Source: Ruminococcus flavefaciens
Lineage (GTDB): Bacteria > Bacillota > Clostridia > Oscillospirales > Ruminococcaceae
DNA: 64,000 nucleotides
Direction: 5' to 3'
Assembly (NCBI GenBank): GCA_902760805.1
Contig: CACWHY010000001.1
Coordinates: forward strand, 62,001-126,000
The translations under genes and the position numbers were made by a program. The notes under the pieces were generated by a model. It was not told the DNA's origin. It saw nothing but the letters and a program-made list of their open reading frames with translations, and did no database searches. Positions within the stretch are counted from its first letter, which is position 1. Every line of letters starts with the position of its first letter. Below are positions 44,362-53,719 of the stretch, one piece after another.

Positions 44362-45354
44362 ATGAGAGCATTTGCAGCCCTTGCCGCAGCGCTGATGCTG
44401 TCACTGTGCAGCTGTCAGATATTGCCGGAGACCCAGGTCAGCGTTTCGCCCTTCACATTCCACAGTTCTGAGAGCTCCCAGAAACCGGAGGAGCTCCCAG
44501 AAGAGAGCGGCAGCTTTGACCTGTCACTTGTGCCGGAGTTTTCCGGAGAGCCAAGCACCGTGATACACGGGGATATCCCATATTTCACAAAGGATGATCT
44601 GACCAGCGAGCCCTTTGAATACTACTCCGAGCTGGACAGCCTTGGGCGCTGCGGTATCACTTTTTCCTGCGTCTGTCAGGAGATCATGCCTACTGAGAAG
44701 CGTGGCTCGATCGGTGCAGTGAAGCCCACCGGCTGGCATTACGACAAGTACGACTTTGTTGACGGGAAGTACCTGTACAACCGCTGCCATTTGCAGGGCT
44801 ACCAGCTCACCGGCGAGAATGCCAACGAGCGCAACCTGATCACCGGCACAAGGTGGTTCAACACAGAGGGTATGCTGCCCTTTGAGAATGAGGTGGCCTC
44901 TTACGTCCGCCGCACTGGCAACCACGTCCTTTACCGGGTAACGCCGGAGTTTCAGGGGGATGACCTTCTGGCTAGAGGAGTTCTCATGGAGGCCTATTCC
45001 GTAGAAGACAGCGGCGCCGGAGTCTGCTTCTGCGTGTTCTGCTATAACGCCTATCCGGGAGTTTCGATCGACTACGCAACGGGTGACAACCGCCTTTCGG
45101 ACCCCTCTCTTGCGGAGGAAGCTCCTCAGAATACCCGGGAGCCCGAGACCAGATCCGGCTATTCTCCGGCGGAGGACTGCGATTTCGTGCTGAATACCAA
45201 CTCCATGAAGATACACCTTCCGGGCTGCGAAAGTGTTCAGAAGATCTCCGACAAAAACCGTCAGGAGTACAGTGGAAGCTACGATGAGCTGATCGAGAAG
45301 GGTTACTCTCCCTGCGGAGCCTGTCACCCGGAGCACTCTGTTGCACAAAGTTGA
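44362..45354 (+). CDS. Secreted DNA/RNA non-specific endonuclease (EndA/NucA-like) lipoprotein
   Basis: 330 residues. Lipobox LCSC near residue 17. The beta-beta-alpha-metal nuclease core reads YNRCHLQGYQLTGENANERN followed by LITGTRWFN, like streptococcal DNA-entry nuclease EndA but with RCHL where RSHL is usual; the catalytic His and metal Asn are kept. The last 45 residues carry a Cys-rich segment (NTNSMKIHLPGCESV ... YSPCGACHP) like the Ada-type metal-binding module seen on many such nucleases. ATG 44362 is chosen for its eight-base spacing from AGGAG. It may degrade extracellular DNA or serve uptake. Confidence 0.88.
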   Translation: MRAFAALAAALMLSLCSCQILPETQVSVSPFTFHSSESSQKPEELPEESGSFDLSLVPEFSGEPSTVIHGDIPYFTKDDLTSEPFEYYSELDSLGRCGITFSCVCQEIMPTEKRGSIGAVKPTGWHYDKYDFVDGKYLYNRCHLQGYQLTGENANERNLITGTRWFNTEGMLPFENEVASYVRRTGNHVLYRVTPEFQGDDLLARGVLMEAYSVEDSGAGVCFCVFCYNAYPGVSIDYATGDNRLSDPSLAEEAPQNTREPETRSGYSPAEDCDFVLNTNSMKIHLPGCESVQKISDKNRQEYSGSYDELIEKGYSPCGACHPEHSVAQS

Positions 45355-45404
45355 CACGGATCTATCACAGAACGAACACAGTTCTGCGCTACAATAAAAA
45401 AGTA

Positions 45405-45497
45405 ACACAGGGGAGCTCGTTGGACGGGCTGAGAGGGAGCTGGCAGCTTCGACCCTAAAACCTGATGCGGATAATGCCGCCGTAGGAAGCATAGCTG
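45405..45497 (+). promoter_or_regulatory. TPP riboswitch (THI box)
   Basis: The conserved THI-box words are present in order: GGGAGC-type 5' strand, GGGCTGAGAGGG (45426-45437), ACCCT, ACCTGATGCGGATAATGCCG (45460-45479) and CGTAGGAAGC. A terminator follows directly, so TPP binding should stop transcription of thiE-thiD-thiC. Confidence 0.95.
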
Positions 45498-45503
45498 ACG
45501 TAC

Positions 45504-45537
45504 ACGGAGACATTGCGGAAAATGCCTCCGTTTTTTT
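45504..45537 (+). terminator. Riboswitch-controlled terminator
   Basis: ACGGAG-A-CATT pairs with AATG-C-CTCCGT (one mismatch), followed by seven T; this is the expression platform of the TPP riboswitch. Confidence 0.88.
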
Positions 45538-45554
45538 ATGAAAGGCGGCTCAAT

Positions 45555-46187
45555 ATGAAGCTAACACGAGAAAATACCCTGCTTTACGCAGTTACCGACC
45601 GCCGCTGGACAGGGGAGCTCACTCTCCTCCAGCAGATCGAGGCGGCGCTCAAGGGCGGGATCACCATGCTCCAGCTCAGAGAAAAGGAGCTGGGCTTCGA
45701 TGAGTTCCTCCAGGAAGCGATCCAGGTCAAGGCGCTGTGCAGCAGGTACGGCGTTCCCCTTATCATAAACGACAACGTGGAGGTGGCTCTGAAAAGCGGA
45801 GCTGACGGCGTTCACGTTGGTCAGAGCGACATGGAGGCCGGCGATGTCCGCACTCTCATGGGCGGTGACCGGATAGTGGGAGTTACCGCCAAGACCGTAG
45901 AACAGGCCTTAGCAGCTCAGGCGGCAGGTGCGGACTACCTTGGCTCCGGAGCAGTTTTCGGCTCCGCCACAAAGACCGACACCAAGAAAATGGAGCTTTC
46001 CACCTTTTCCCAGATCTGCGCTGCGGTCAAGATCCCCGTTGTGGCTATCGGCGGAGTCAGCCGTGAGAACATCTCTCAGCTCAACGGCCTTGGAGCCTCA
46101 GGAGCGGCAGTTGTCTCCGGCATTTTCGCAGCAAATGACATTGAAGCTGAGTGCAGAGCGCTCAGACAGCTTGCAGAAAAACTCTAA
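45555..46187 (+). CDS. thiE: Thiamine-phosphate synthase
   Basis: 210-residue TIM-barrel joining hydroxymethylpyrimidine diphosphate to thiazole phosphate. Motifs: YAVTDRRWTG, MLQLREKELGFDEFL, LIINDNVEVALKSGADGVHVGQSDM, VGVTAKTVEQA, DYLGSGAVFGSATKTD and AIGGVSREN. ATG 45555 follows AAAGGCGG; the frame upstream runs into the riboswitch terminator. First gene of the riboswitch-controlled operon. Confidence 0.95.
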   Translation: MKLTRENTLLYAVTDRRWTGELTLLQQIEAALKGGITMLQLREKELGFDEFLQEAIQVKALCSRYGVPLIINDNVEVALKSGADGVHVGQSDMEAGDVRTLMGGDRIVGVTAKTVEQALAAQAAGADYLGSGAVFGSATKTDTKKMELSTFSQICAAVKIPVVAIGGVSRENISQLNGLGASGAAVVSGIFAANDIEAECRALRQLAEKL

Positions 46188-46195
46188 CTGCTTAT

Positions 46196-46230
46196 AAGCG
46201 GCAGACCGGGGGCACCACTCTCTGTCGCTT
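46196..46230 (+). other. Intercistronic hairpin between thiE and thiD
   Basis: AAGCGGCAGA and TCTGTCGCTT form a 10-bp stem with one G-U around a 15-base loop. No T-run follows, so a processing or mRNA-stability role is more likely than termination. Confidence 0.5.
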
Positions 46231-46266
46231 CAAATAAAATTAGTGCATCTCAGAAAGGAGCAAACT

Positions 46267-47070
46267 ATGAGAACTGCATTAACTATCGCTGGGAGCGATC
46301 CCAGCGGAGGCGCCGGCATTCAGGCAGACATCAAGACCATGACCGCTCACGGGGTTTTTGCCATGAGCGCAGTCACGGCTCTGACTGCCCAGAATACGAC
46401 CGGCGTTACAGGCATCATGGAGGTCACTCCCGATTTTCTCGGCCAGCAGCTGGATCGTATCTTCACTGATATTTTTCCTGACGCCGTTAAGATCGGAATG
46501 GTCTCATCGGCGGAGCTCATCGAGGTCATCGCCGAAAAGCTGGCGGAGTACAAGGCTCAGAACATCGTTCTGGACCCGGTAATGGTGGCCACCAGCGGAG
46601 CAAGGCTGATCAGCAGCGAGGCTGTGGAAACTCTCACAAAGCGGCTTTTCCCGCTGGCAAGAGTGATCACTCCCAACGTACCCGAGGCGGAGGTGCTCAC
46701 AGGCCGTGAGATCAAGGACGCCCAGGATATGGAGTCTGCCGCAGCTGAGATCTACGCAAAATTCGGCTGCGCAGTCCTTCTTAAGGGAGGACACTCAGTC
46801 AACCGGGGCAGCGATGTTCTGGCTGACGAAAGGGGACAGCGCTGGTTCAGGGGAGTTGTTGTGGAAAACCCCAACACCCACGGCACCGGCTGTACTCTCT
46901 CAAGTGCCATTGCCTCAGAGCTGGCAAAGGGCAGAGATCTGGACAAAGCGGTGGAGCTGGCCAAGGAGTATCTCTCCGGAGCTCTTTCAGCTATGCTTGA
47001 CCTTGGAAAAGGCAGCGGACCGCTGGATCACACATTCGATATCAAAAGCAGATTTGCACAGGAGGAATAA
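46267..47070 (+). CDS. thiD: Hydroxymethylpyrimidine/phosphomethylpyrimidine kinase
   Basis: 267-residue ribokinase-fold enzyme phosphorylating HMP and HMP-P. N-terminal [19 protein letters not shown], then [40 protein letters not shown] and the anion-hole/catalytic [15 protein letters not shown] are complete. ATG 46267 has AAAGGAG 7 bases upstream. Three-base-scale spacing to thiC. Confidence 0.96.
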   Translation: MRTALTIAGSDPSGGAGIQADIKTMTAHGVFAMSAVTALTAQNTTGVTGIMEVTPDFLGQQLDRIFTDIFPDAVKIGMVSSAELIEVIAEKLAEYKAQNIVLDPVMVATSGARLISSEAVETLTKRLFPLARVITPNVPEAEVLTGREIKDAQDMESAAAEIYAKFGCAVLLKGGHSVNRGSDVLADERGQRWFRGVVVENPNTHGTGCTLSSAIASELAKGRDLDKAVELAKEYLSGALSAMLDLGKGSGPLDHTFDIKSRFAQEE

Positions 47071-47072
47071 CA

Positions 47073-48383
47073 ATGAACTATCATACACAAATGGAAGCCG
47101 CAAAAATGGGCATCATCACTCCCGAAATGGAGATCGTAGCAAAGAAGGAATACATCGACCCCGAGGAGCTCCGTGAGCTGGTTGCAAAGGGCGAGGTAGC
47201 GATCCCCTGCAACGTGCGCCACAAGGCTATCTCTCCCGAGGGTATCGGTACAAAGATGCGCACAAAGATCAACGTTAACCTGGGAATTTCCGGCGACGCT
47301 AAGAACTACGACGTAGAGATGCAGAAGGTGGAGCTGGCCCACAAGTTCGGCGCCGAGGCTATCATGGATCTGAGCAACTACGGCAAGACCAACACATTCC
47401 GCAAAAAGCTGGTAGAGAAGTCTCCTGCAATGATCGGAACAGTTCCCATGTACGACGCTATCGGCTATCTGGAGAAGGATCTGCTGGAGATCACAGCAGA
47501 GGACTTCCTGAAGGTAGTTCGTGCTCACGCTGAGGAGGGCGTTGACTTCATGACTATCCACGCCGGTATCAACCGCCGTGCTGTGGAGGCCTTCATGAGA
47601 GAGGGCAGAAAAATGAACATCGTTTCCCGTGGAGGCTCACTGCTTTTTGCATGGATGATGATGACCGGAAACGAAAACCCCTTCTACGAGTTCTACGACA
47701 AGGTGCTGGACATCCTCTACGAGTACGACGTAACTATCAGCCTTGGTGACGCTCTCCGTCCCGGATGTATCGACGATGCAACTGACGCCGGTCAGATCTC
47801 TGAGCTGATCGAGCTGGGCAACCTCACCAAGCGTGCCTGGGAGCGCAATGTTCAGGTAATGGTAGAGGGTCCCGGACACATGGCAATGAACGAGATCGAA
47901 GCAAACATGAAGCTCCAGAAGAGGATCTGCCACAACGCTCCCTTCTACGTTCTTGGGCCTCTGGTAACTGATATTTTCCCCGGCTACGACCACATCACCT
48001 CTGCTATCGGCGGAGCTATCGCAGCTGCCAGCGGAGCTGATTTCCTGTGCTACGTCACACCTGCCGAGCACCTGCGCCTGCCGGACGTAAACGACGTTAA
48101 GGAGGGCATCATGGCCAGCAAGATCGCTGCTCATGCTGCCGACATCGCAAAGGGAGTTCCCCACGCCAGAGACAAGGACAACGCTATGGCTGAGGCTCGC
48201 CACGAAGTTGATTGGGAGAAGATGTTCGACATCGCAGTTGACCCTGAGAAGGCAAGAGCGTATTTCGAGAGCACTCCTCCGGCTGACCGCCACACCTGCT
48301 CTATGTGCGGCAAGATGTGTGCAGTCCGCACAACAAACATGATCCTTGCCGGTGAGAAGGTAGAATTCTGCACCGAGAAATAA
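47073..48383 (+). CDS. thiC: Phosphomethylpyrimidine synthase
   Basis: 436-residue radical-SAM-type enzyme converting aminoimidazole ribotide to HMP-P. The C-terminal cluster motif [11 protein letters not shown] (CX2CX4C) is intact. Core wording [45 protein letters not shown] and [12 protein letters not shown] is standard. It is the short clostridial form lacking the N-terminal domain of enterobacterial ThiC. Last gene of the operon. No thiG, thiS or thiH is near, so thiazole synthesis or salvage must be encoded elsewhere. Confidence 0.96.
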   Translation: MNYHTQMEAAKMGIITPEMEIVAKKEYIDPEELRELVAKGEVAIPCNVRHKAISPEGIGTKMRTKINVNLGISGDAKNYDVEMQKVELAHKFGAEAIMDLSNYGKTNTFRKKLVEKSPAMIGTVPMYDAIGYLEKDLLEITAEDFLKVVRAHAEEGVDFMTIHAGINRRAVEAFMREGRKMNIVSRGGSLLFAWMMMTGNENPFYEFYDKVLDILYEYDVTISLGDALRPGCIDDATDAGQISELIELGNLTKRAWERNVQVMVEGPGHMAMNEIEANMKLQKRICHNAPFYVLGPLVTDIFPGYDHITSAIGGAIAAASGADFLCYVTPAEHLRLPDVNDVKEGIMASKIAAHAADIAKGVPHARDKDNAMAEARHEVDWEKMFDIAVDPEKARAYFESTPPADRHTCSMCGKMCAVRTTNMILAGEKVEFCTEK

Positions 48384-48389
48384 AAGAAA

Positions 48390-48425
48390 CGCCCGAAGAC
48401 GATCGCTGTCTTCGGGCGATTTTTT
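48390..48425 (+). terminator. Terminator after thiC
   Basis: Perfect 11-bp stem CGCCCGAAGAC / GTCTTCGGGCG followed by ATTTTTT. It lies between converging genes. Confidence 0.92.
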
Positions 48426-48427
48426 GC

Positions 48428-49606
48428 TCAGATCTGAGCTTTAGCTGCAATGCGGTAGATCTCGGCGATGTCCTCAGCGGAGAGCTTCACGAAGCCTCCT
48501 GTGCGGCCGTCGCCGATACCGAATTTCTCCACCAGTGCTGGGATGTCCTCTTCCTTAGCGCCTAGCTCGGCAAAGTTGATCGGCATCCCGATACTGCGGA
48601 GGAACTTCCTGAAACGTGCGATACCCTCACGGGCAGTGTTTTCGGGGCACTCAAAGTCCATCTCACAGCCCCAGACTCTCACGGCAGCCTGAGCCATGCG
48701 GAGAACGTTGTGGCTGCAAACGAACTCCATCCAAGCCGGCATGATCACAGCCAGACCTGCACCGTGTGCGCAGTCGTAAAGGGCGGAGAGCTCGTGCTCG
48801 ATGCCGTGGCTGTTCCAGTCCTGCTCACGTCCGACACCTACGATGTTGGTGTGAGCAACAGTTCCTGCCCACATGATGTTGGCTCTAGCCTGATAGTTGT
48901 TGGGATCTGCGATAACACGGGGAGTTTCCTTGATCATAGTCAGGAGCACAGCCTCGCAGAGCCGGTCGGTGATCTCCACCTCAGCAGTGTTGGTGAAGTA
49001 CCTCTCAAAAACGTGAGCCATGATGTCAGTTGCACCGCAGGCTGTCTGGTAAGCCGGAAGAGTGCAGGTCAGCTCAGGGTCCATGATCGAGAAACGGGGT
49101 CGGATAAGGTCGGAGCCTGCACCTCTTTTAAGGCCGCCCTCCTCCTTAGTGATGACTGAGTCGCCGGAGCCCTCGCTTCCGGCAGCAGCGATCGTCAGGA
49201 CAGTTGCCACAGGAAGAGCAGCCTCGGGGCTCTTTCCGCAGTAGAAGTCCCAGAAATCTCCGTCGTAGGGAACGCCCATAGCGATGGCCTTTGAGGAGTC
49301 GATGACAGATCCTCCGCCAACTGCCAGAATGAAGTCGATACCCTTGCTGCGGCAAAGGTCGATGCCCTCGTAAACCAGGGTATCACGGGGATTTGGCTTA
49401 ACTCCGCCCAGCTCGGTGTAGGCGATGCCATACTCCTCCAGTGACTTCTTCACACGGTCCAGCAGGCCGCTCTTGACAGCGCTTCCACCGCCGAAATGGA
49501 GAAGCACATTGGTGCCGCCGTGCTTCTTGACGTACTTGCCGGCCTCGTTCTCTGAGCCCTTGCCGAAGACGAATTCTGTGGGACTGTAAAACTGAAAATT
49601 ATCCAT
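48428..49606 (-). CDS. Iron-containing alcohol dehydrogenase (butanol dehydrogenase type)
   Basis: 392-residue group III dehydrogenase. Nucleotide region VLLHFGGGSAVKSGLLD and AVGGGSVIDSSKAIA; metal ligands Asp in GATDIMAHVFERYF and His in GIEHELSALYDCAHGAGLAVI. Closest in style to clostridial BdhA/YqhD alcohol dehydrogenases, which reduce aldehydes with NAD(P)H. AAGGAGG precedes the ATG. It overlaps the end of the upstream epimerase gene by 8 bases, so both form one operon. Confidence 0.92.
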   Translation of the reverse strand: MDNFQFYSPTEFVFGKGSENEAGKYVKKHGGTNVLLHFGGGSAVKSGLLDRVKKSLEEYGIAYTELGGVKPNPRDTLVYEGIDLCRSKGIDFILAVGGGSVIDSSKAIAMGVPYDGDFWDFYCGKSPEAALPVATVLTIAAAGSEGSGDSVITKEEGGLKRGAGSDLIRPRFSIMDPELTCTLPAYQTACGATDIMAHVFERYFTNTAEVEITDRLCEAVLLTMIKETPRVIADPNNYQARANIMWAGTVAHTNIVGVGREQDWNSHGIEHELSALYDCAHGAGLAVIMPAWMEFVCSHNVLRMAQAAVRVWGCEMDFECPENTAREGIARFRKFLRSIGMPINFAELGAKEEDIPALVEKFGIGDGRTGGFVKLSAEDIAEIYRIAAKAQI

Positions 49607-50618
49607 TGATAAGCTCCTCCTTGGCTTTGTTTATTGCAGAAATGACCTTGTCGCACCACTGGTCGAACTCCGGATCGTCCTTCTGGAGCTCCGGGTGGGC
49701 GAGTATATTCTCTATGGCAGCTCTTATGCCCTGATCTGCCCGTACAGTTGCCGTAAAACCGGGAACTGCACGCTTTATCTTGCTGTTGTCGAAAACCACG
49801 GTGCAGGCCTTGTCGCCGATGAGGCTACCCTCTAGGTCGTAGTCGCTGACCGCCGCCAGGAACTCAGAAGGAACGTGAACAGCCATCAGCTGGACACCCA
49901 GAGTGTCGGCGATGATACGGTATATCTGGTTCCAGGTCACGCTCTCGTCGGAGGTGATGTGGAATGCCTGACCGATAGCGTGGATATTTCCGCAAAGCCC
50001 TGCGTAAGCCTTGGCGAAGTCGGAGTTGTGAGTGATCGTCCAGAGTGAGGTACCGTCGCCGTGGATAATGACCGGCTTGCCCTGGATCATTCTCTTGATC
50101 ACCTGCCAGCTTCCGTTATTTCCGTGAACACCCAGCGGCACCGAGCGCTCGTCGTAGGTGTGGCTTGGCCGAACTATCGTCACGGGGAAGCCCCTTTCCC
50201 GGTACATTCTCATTAGGAACTCCTCGCAGGCGATCTTGTTCCGTGAATACTGCCAGTAGGGATTTGCCAGGGGAGTGCTCTCAGTGATCCTGGGGTCAGA
50301 GAGCGGCTTCTGGTAGGCTGAGGCGGAGCTGATGTAGATGTACTGCTTGGTCTTTCCGCAAAAAAGCCGGAAGTCCCTCTCGACCTGATCAGGTACAAAT
50401 CCGATGAATTCGCCCACCACATCAAAGCTCATGTCCTTCAATGCAGCGGCAGCTTCCTCCTCGTTATTGATGTCGCCGGTGATGACGGTGACGTTTTCCG
50501 GCAGCTCAGTGCTTCGGCTGCCACGGTTGAACAGGTAGAGCTCATGACCCTGACTTGCAAGAAGCCTGGTGATGGCCATGCTGATCGTACCTGTTCCGCC
50601 GATGAATAAGATCTTCAT
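49599..50618 (-). CDS. NAD-dependent epimerase/dehydratase-like (extended SDR)
   Basis: 339-residue Rossmann protein. It opens with ILFIGGTGTISMAITRLLASQGHELYLFNRG; the glycine motif GGTGxI and FxGF/QYIYISSASAYQKP are of the isoflavone-reductase/epimerase type. Instead of the usual YxxxK an SRNKIACEEFL stretch provides the lysine. ATG 50618 follows GGGAGG. Substrate unknown; first gene of a two-gene operon with the alcohol dehydrogenase. Confidence 0.87.
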   Translation of the reverse strand: MKILFIGGTGTISMAITRLLASQGHELYLFNRGSRSTELPENVTVITGDINNEEEAAAALKDMSFDVVGEFIGFVPDQVERDFRLFCGKTKQYIYISSASAYQKPLSDPRITESTPLANPYWQYSRNKIACEEFLMRMYRERGFPVTIVRPSHTYDERSVPLGVHGNNGSWQVIKRMIQGKPVIIHGDGTSLWTITHNSDFAKAYAGLCGNIHAIGQAFHITSDESVTWNQIYRIIADTLGVQLMAVHVPSEFLAAVSDYDLEGSLIGDKACTVVFDNSKIKRAVPGFTATVRADQGIRAAIENILAHPELQKDDPEFDQWCDKVISAINKAKEELING

Positions 50619-50649
50619 AGGTTTTCCCTCCCATTTGTTTATTGTATTC

Positions 50650-50678
50650 ATTATACAATTAACCGGCAGGATCGTCAA
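50650..50678 (-). promoter_or_regulatory. Promoter of the epimerase-alcohol dehydrogenase operon
   Basis: Minus strand TTGACG, 17-base spacer, TATAAT. Confidence 0.78.
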
Positions 50679-50720
50679 TACATCTGCTGCATTTCTTATC
50701 AAAACAGTGACCGATGTCAC

Positions 50721-50749
50721 TTGACGGGAAGCCTTTACTATGATATAAT
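50721..50749 (+). promoter_or_regulatory. Promoter of the 627-residue dockerin gene
   Basis: TTGACG, 17-base spacer, TATAAT. Confidence 0.78.
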
Positions 50750-50809
50750 ATTATCAATGGCGGAAAGTCCGCCTAGCATGATATGGAACTATCTCAAGGG
50801 GGAATTATT

Positions 50810-52693
50810 ATGAAAAAAGCGCTTTCATTAGTTGCTGCCGCAGCTCTGGCTATGACCTGCACTGCTCTGCCTGTCAACGCAGAGGACGTTGTTAAGGCAA
50901 ATGTTCCGGATGCGGTCTATGACCAGCTTTTGGACGGCTACAACAAGTATACCTTCGATCAGGACTCTGACGGAGTGGTCACTCAGGAGGAGCTGGAGAC
51001 CAGCTATCAGCTGGATCTTGACCTGACAGGGATCGACGATCTTTCATTCCTGAAGGATCTGAAGGCCTGTAGGACCTTGGAGCTGAGCAACGGAACTATC
51101 ACCGATATTTCGGCAGTCAAGGAGATGCCTTCCCTTGCAAACCTCAGACTTACAGCTCTTCCGCTGGAGGATCTTTCCAGCATCAAGGGCGTGAACCTTT
51201 ACAGCATGGACATCGAGCAAATGGATCAGATCTCGCTGGAGGAAAAGCTGGATCTCGTGACCTGGACTGAGGCCAAGATCGACAAGGGCTTTTCCGTGAT
51301 GCTCGAGCCAACTCCCCGTGGACTTTTCTACGATGAGGGCTTCTGGCTGAAGATAGACGACACCTCCATTGCCGAGAGGACCGACAGATTTACTTCCGCA
51401 GAGAATTTCGAGATCTACGGCAACCAAGTCGGCACCACCGCCTACCATATTTTTAAGGGCGAGGACGAGGTGCTCTCAGGAGAGATAACCGTTTCGCCTT
51501 TTGAGGTAAAGAGCGAGCCTCTTGACGACACAGCAGACACCTCCGAGGTGGTGCCCTGCCTTTGGTACGGCGAGCAGGTCGCTGTCCTTGAGGAAGGAGC
51601 CCTCTACGGCATCAAGGACCACTTAGCCTTAAAGTATTCGGATAATGCCGCTGATCTGGGCTATTTCTACGAGAAAAATGCGGCAGGCGACTACTTCTAC
51701 TACGATATGCTTCTGGAGAATGACGGCACTCTCTTCATCAACAACGTGAAGGTGGAGGGACTGACCTTCGACCATTTGACCTATCATGGCGCAGTTACCG
51801 CTGATAATGAGTTCTACAAATTCTATGAGGTGGGCGGATCTGAGACTCCTGTGCTGATCTGCTCTGACTATGCCGATCATCCGTACAATTCCGACCATTA
51901 CTATATCAGCACAAGCGGTGAACTGATATGGTATACGGTGGACTACACCGCTTCCGGAAAGGCCCTCCCCAGCACAATTGCGACTGGCATAAAGTCGCCT
52001 GTTTCCTGCGAATACGACCTTTTCGTGGACAAGGACGGCGTGCTCTGGAAGTGCAGCAGCTACAGCGGCTTCTCCAAGACCAAGGTCGCCAGCGGAGTTG
52101 TGGAGTGCGGCTACTACACCCTCTACGACGGCGGAACGACTTACGGCTACAAGCTGGAGGACGGCACCTATCATCAGGTCTCCAGCGGCAAGGAGATCAA
52201 CGTGGTGGAGACTCCGGTCTATGTGAACGACAAGTTCATCAACGACGGCGTGTTCTATATCCACCAGCTCTCACAGAAATACACCAATGGCCAGGACTCA
52301 CTGATCCGGTGGTTCATTGACAAGGATCATGTGCTCACTGTGGATTTCATAGGTCAGCATTTTGCTATAGACGGCGTTGATAAGGCGATCGCAGGGACCT
52401 ACAGTGAGATCACCGACAAGAGCTACGTTTGGTTCATCAGGAGCGACGGCAGCATTTGGAGCTACTGCATCGACGATCAGTCCTTGAAAAAGCATCACAG
52501 CGCCGGAACAGCTCCAGTGAAGTTCGACGTGAACGGCGATGGCGAGTTCAACATCTCTGATGCAGTCGTTCTGCAAAAGTGGCTCCTTGGCGACGGTACT
52601 GAGCTCGCAAACGGCGCTGCTGCTGACGCTGACGGCGACGGACGCACAAGCGTTTTCGACCTGATCCTCATGAAGCAGGCTCTGGTTGACTGA
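50810..52693 (+). CDS. Secreted dockerin protein with EF-hand-like and leucine-rich N-terminus
   Basis: 627 residues. Signal peptide ends at VNAED (about residue 24). An EF-hand-like loop DQDSDGVVTQEEL is followed by a short leucine-rich stretch (LDLTGIDDLSFLKDLKACRTLELSNGTITDISAV). The middle is beta-rich with repeated Tyr/Gly segments that I do not recognise, perhaps propeller-like. The C-terminus is a dockerin (DVNGDGEFNISDAVVLQKWLL and DADGDGRTSVFDLILMKQALV). ATG 50810 follows AAGGGGG. Probably a cellulosome-associated surface protein. Confidence 0.86.
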   Translation: MKKALSLVAAAALAMTCTALPVNAEDVVKANVPDAVYDQLLDGYNKYTFDQDSDGVVTQEELETSYQLDLDLTGIDDLSFLKDLKACRTLELSNGTITDISAVKEMPSLANLRLTALPLEDLSSIKGVNLYSMDIEQMDQISLEEKLDLVTWTEAKIDKGFSVMLEPTPRGLFYDEGFWLKIDDTSIAERTDRFTSAENFEIYGNQVGTTAYHIFKGEDEVLSGEITVSPFEVKSEPLDDTADTSEVVPCLWYGEQVAVLEEGALYGIKDHLALKYSDNAADLGYFYEKNAAGDYFYYDMLLENDGTLFINNVKVEGLTFDHLTYHGAVTADNEFYKFYEVGGSETPVLICSDYADHPYNSDHYYISTSGELIWYTVDYTASGKALPSTIATGIKSPVSCEYDLFVDKDGVLWKCSSYSGFSKTKVASGVVECGYYTLYDGGTTYGYKLEDGTYHQVSSGKEINVVETPVYVNDKFINDGVFYIHQLSQKYTNGQDSLIRWFIDKDHVLTVDFIGQHFAIDGVDKAIAGTYSEITDKSYVWFIRSDGSIWSYCIDDQSLKKHHSAGTAPVKFDVNGDGEFNISDAVVLQKWLLGDGTELANGAAADADGDGRTSVFDLILMKQALVD

Positions 52694-52706
52694 GAGGAGG
52701 ATGCGT

Positions 52707-53180
52707 TTGGAACACATCATCAGAACTCTTAGGCCGGAGGAATTCCCGCTTCTGGAGGACTTCCTCTACGAGGCCATTTTCATACCGGAGGGCGTTCAGC
52801 CGCCTCCCCGTGAGATCATAAGGCAGCCGGAGATCTGGCTGTATATCGAGGATTTCGGCACCAAGCCCTGGGACATCGCCTATGCTGCGGAGGTCTCAGG
52901 AAAAGTCGTGGGAGCGGCCTGGGTGCGGATCATGGACGACTACGGCCACATCGACGACGATACGCCTTCGCTTGCTATTGCACTGTACAGCCAGTTCCGG
53001 AGCAAGGGTCTGGGAACTGAGCTCATGGCGGCTCTCATGGAGGAGCTCCGCAAAAGGGGCTGCAAGCGAGTATCCCTTTCTGTGCAGAAGGAAAACCGAG
53101 CCGTCGGACTTTACCGGAAGTGCGGATTTGAGGTGCTCTCAGACAAAGGCGATGAGCTTATCATGGCGGCCAGCCTATAA
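52707..53180 (+). CDS. GNAT-family N-acetyltransferase (TTG start)
   Basis: 157 residues. Acetyl-CoA loop LYSQFRSKGLGTELMAALMEEL and the C-terminal VSLSVQKENRAVGLYRKCGFEVL are typical of GNAT enzymes. TTG 52707 is preferred: AGGAGG ends six bases upstream, whereas ATG 52701 directly abuts that site. It starts 13 bases after the dockerin gene and probably shares its transcript. Substrate unknown. Confidence 0.87.
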   Translation: MEHIIRTLRPEEFPLLEDFLYEAIFIPEGVQPPPREIIRQPEIWLYIEDFGTKPWDIAYAAEVSGKVVGAAWVRIMDDYGHIDDDTPSLAIALYSQFRSKGLGTELMAALMEELRKRGCKRVSLSVQKENRAVGLYRKCGFEVLSDKGDELIMAASL

Positions 53181-53186
53181 AAACAA

Positions 53187-53227
53187 GCCCGGAAGCGGTC
53201 AAAACGACTGCCTCCGGGCATTTTTTA
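53187..53227. terminator. Bidirectional terminator
   Basis: GCCCGGAAGCGGTC and GACTGCCTCCGGGC form a long stem (one mismatch, one G-U) with A-rich and T-rich flanks between converging genes. Confidence 0.85.
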
Positions 53228-53707
53228 TTTGGTGAAAAGCTGTATCACACCGGACAGGATCAGAGCGAGTATGGGGAAGCCCACAACTGTGCCCAGCCAC
53301 TTTCCGGCAGCTGTTTTTCGGGGAATGTAAGGCTTTAGGTCTTCGGTTCCCGGAATCAGCCAGGCCTTTGTGCGGCCCACCCAATACCAGTCGATGAAGA
53401 GCCTGTCGAAAAGCCCTGCGATAAGGTATATCGCCCCGATCTGGAGCGTTCTGTCCCAGAAGCCCTCTGCGCCGTTGAGCAGGCAGACAACTGACGGGAT
53501 AACTGTGAACATGGGGACGAAGAGCAGCAGCGTCACGATGGTGCTGGTGCGGCGGATCTTTTCTTTTGTGGTCAGGCCTAGCTCCACCACTCTGTCCTTC
53601 ACGTCCTGCTCGTAGAAAACCACCATTCCCATGGGGCCGTCTGCGATACCCACAACGCAGATCAGCAGCATCCAAAAGCTGTATGCAATGCCTTCAAGAA
53701 CTACCAT
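53225..53707 (-). CDS. Small integral membrane protein, function unknown
   Basis: 160 residues with four predicted membrane segments (VVLEGIAYSFWMLLICVVGI, STIVTLLLFVPMFTVIPSVV, LQIGAIYLIAGLFDRLFIDW, WLGTVVGFPILALILSGVI). I do not recognise a family. Start ATG 53707 has AGGAG seven bases upstream; GTG 53713 is too close to it. It is the last gene of the ahcY-methyltransferase operon. Confidence 0.75.
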   Translation of the reverse strand: MVVLEGIAYSFWMLLICVVGIADGPMGMVVFYEQDVKDRVVELGLTTKEKIRRTSTIVTLLLFVPMFTVIPSVVCLLNGAEGFWDRTLQIGAIYLIAGLFDRLFIDWYWVGRTKAWLIPGTEDLKPYIPRKTAAGKWLGTVVGFPILALILSGVIQLFTK

Positions 53708-53719
53708 AAACACTCTCCT

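Noticed and set aside
46188-46266. Second TPP riboswitch or terminator between thiE and thiD
   Set aside because: Only a hairpin without T-run; none of the conserved THI-box words.
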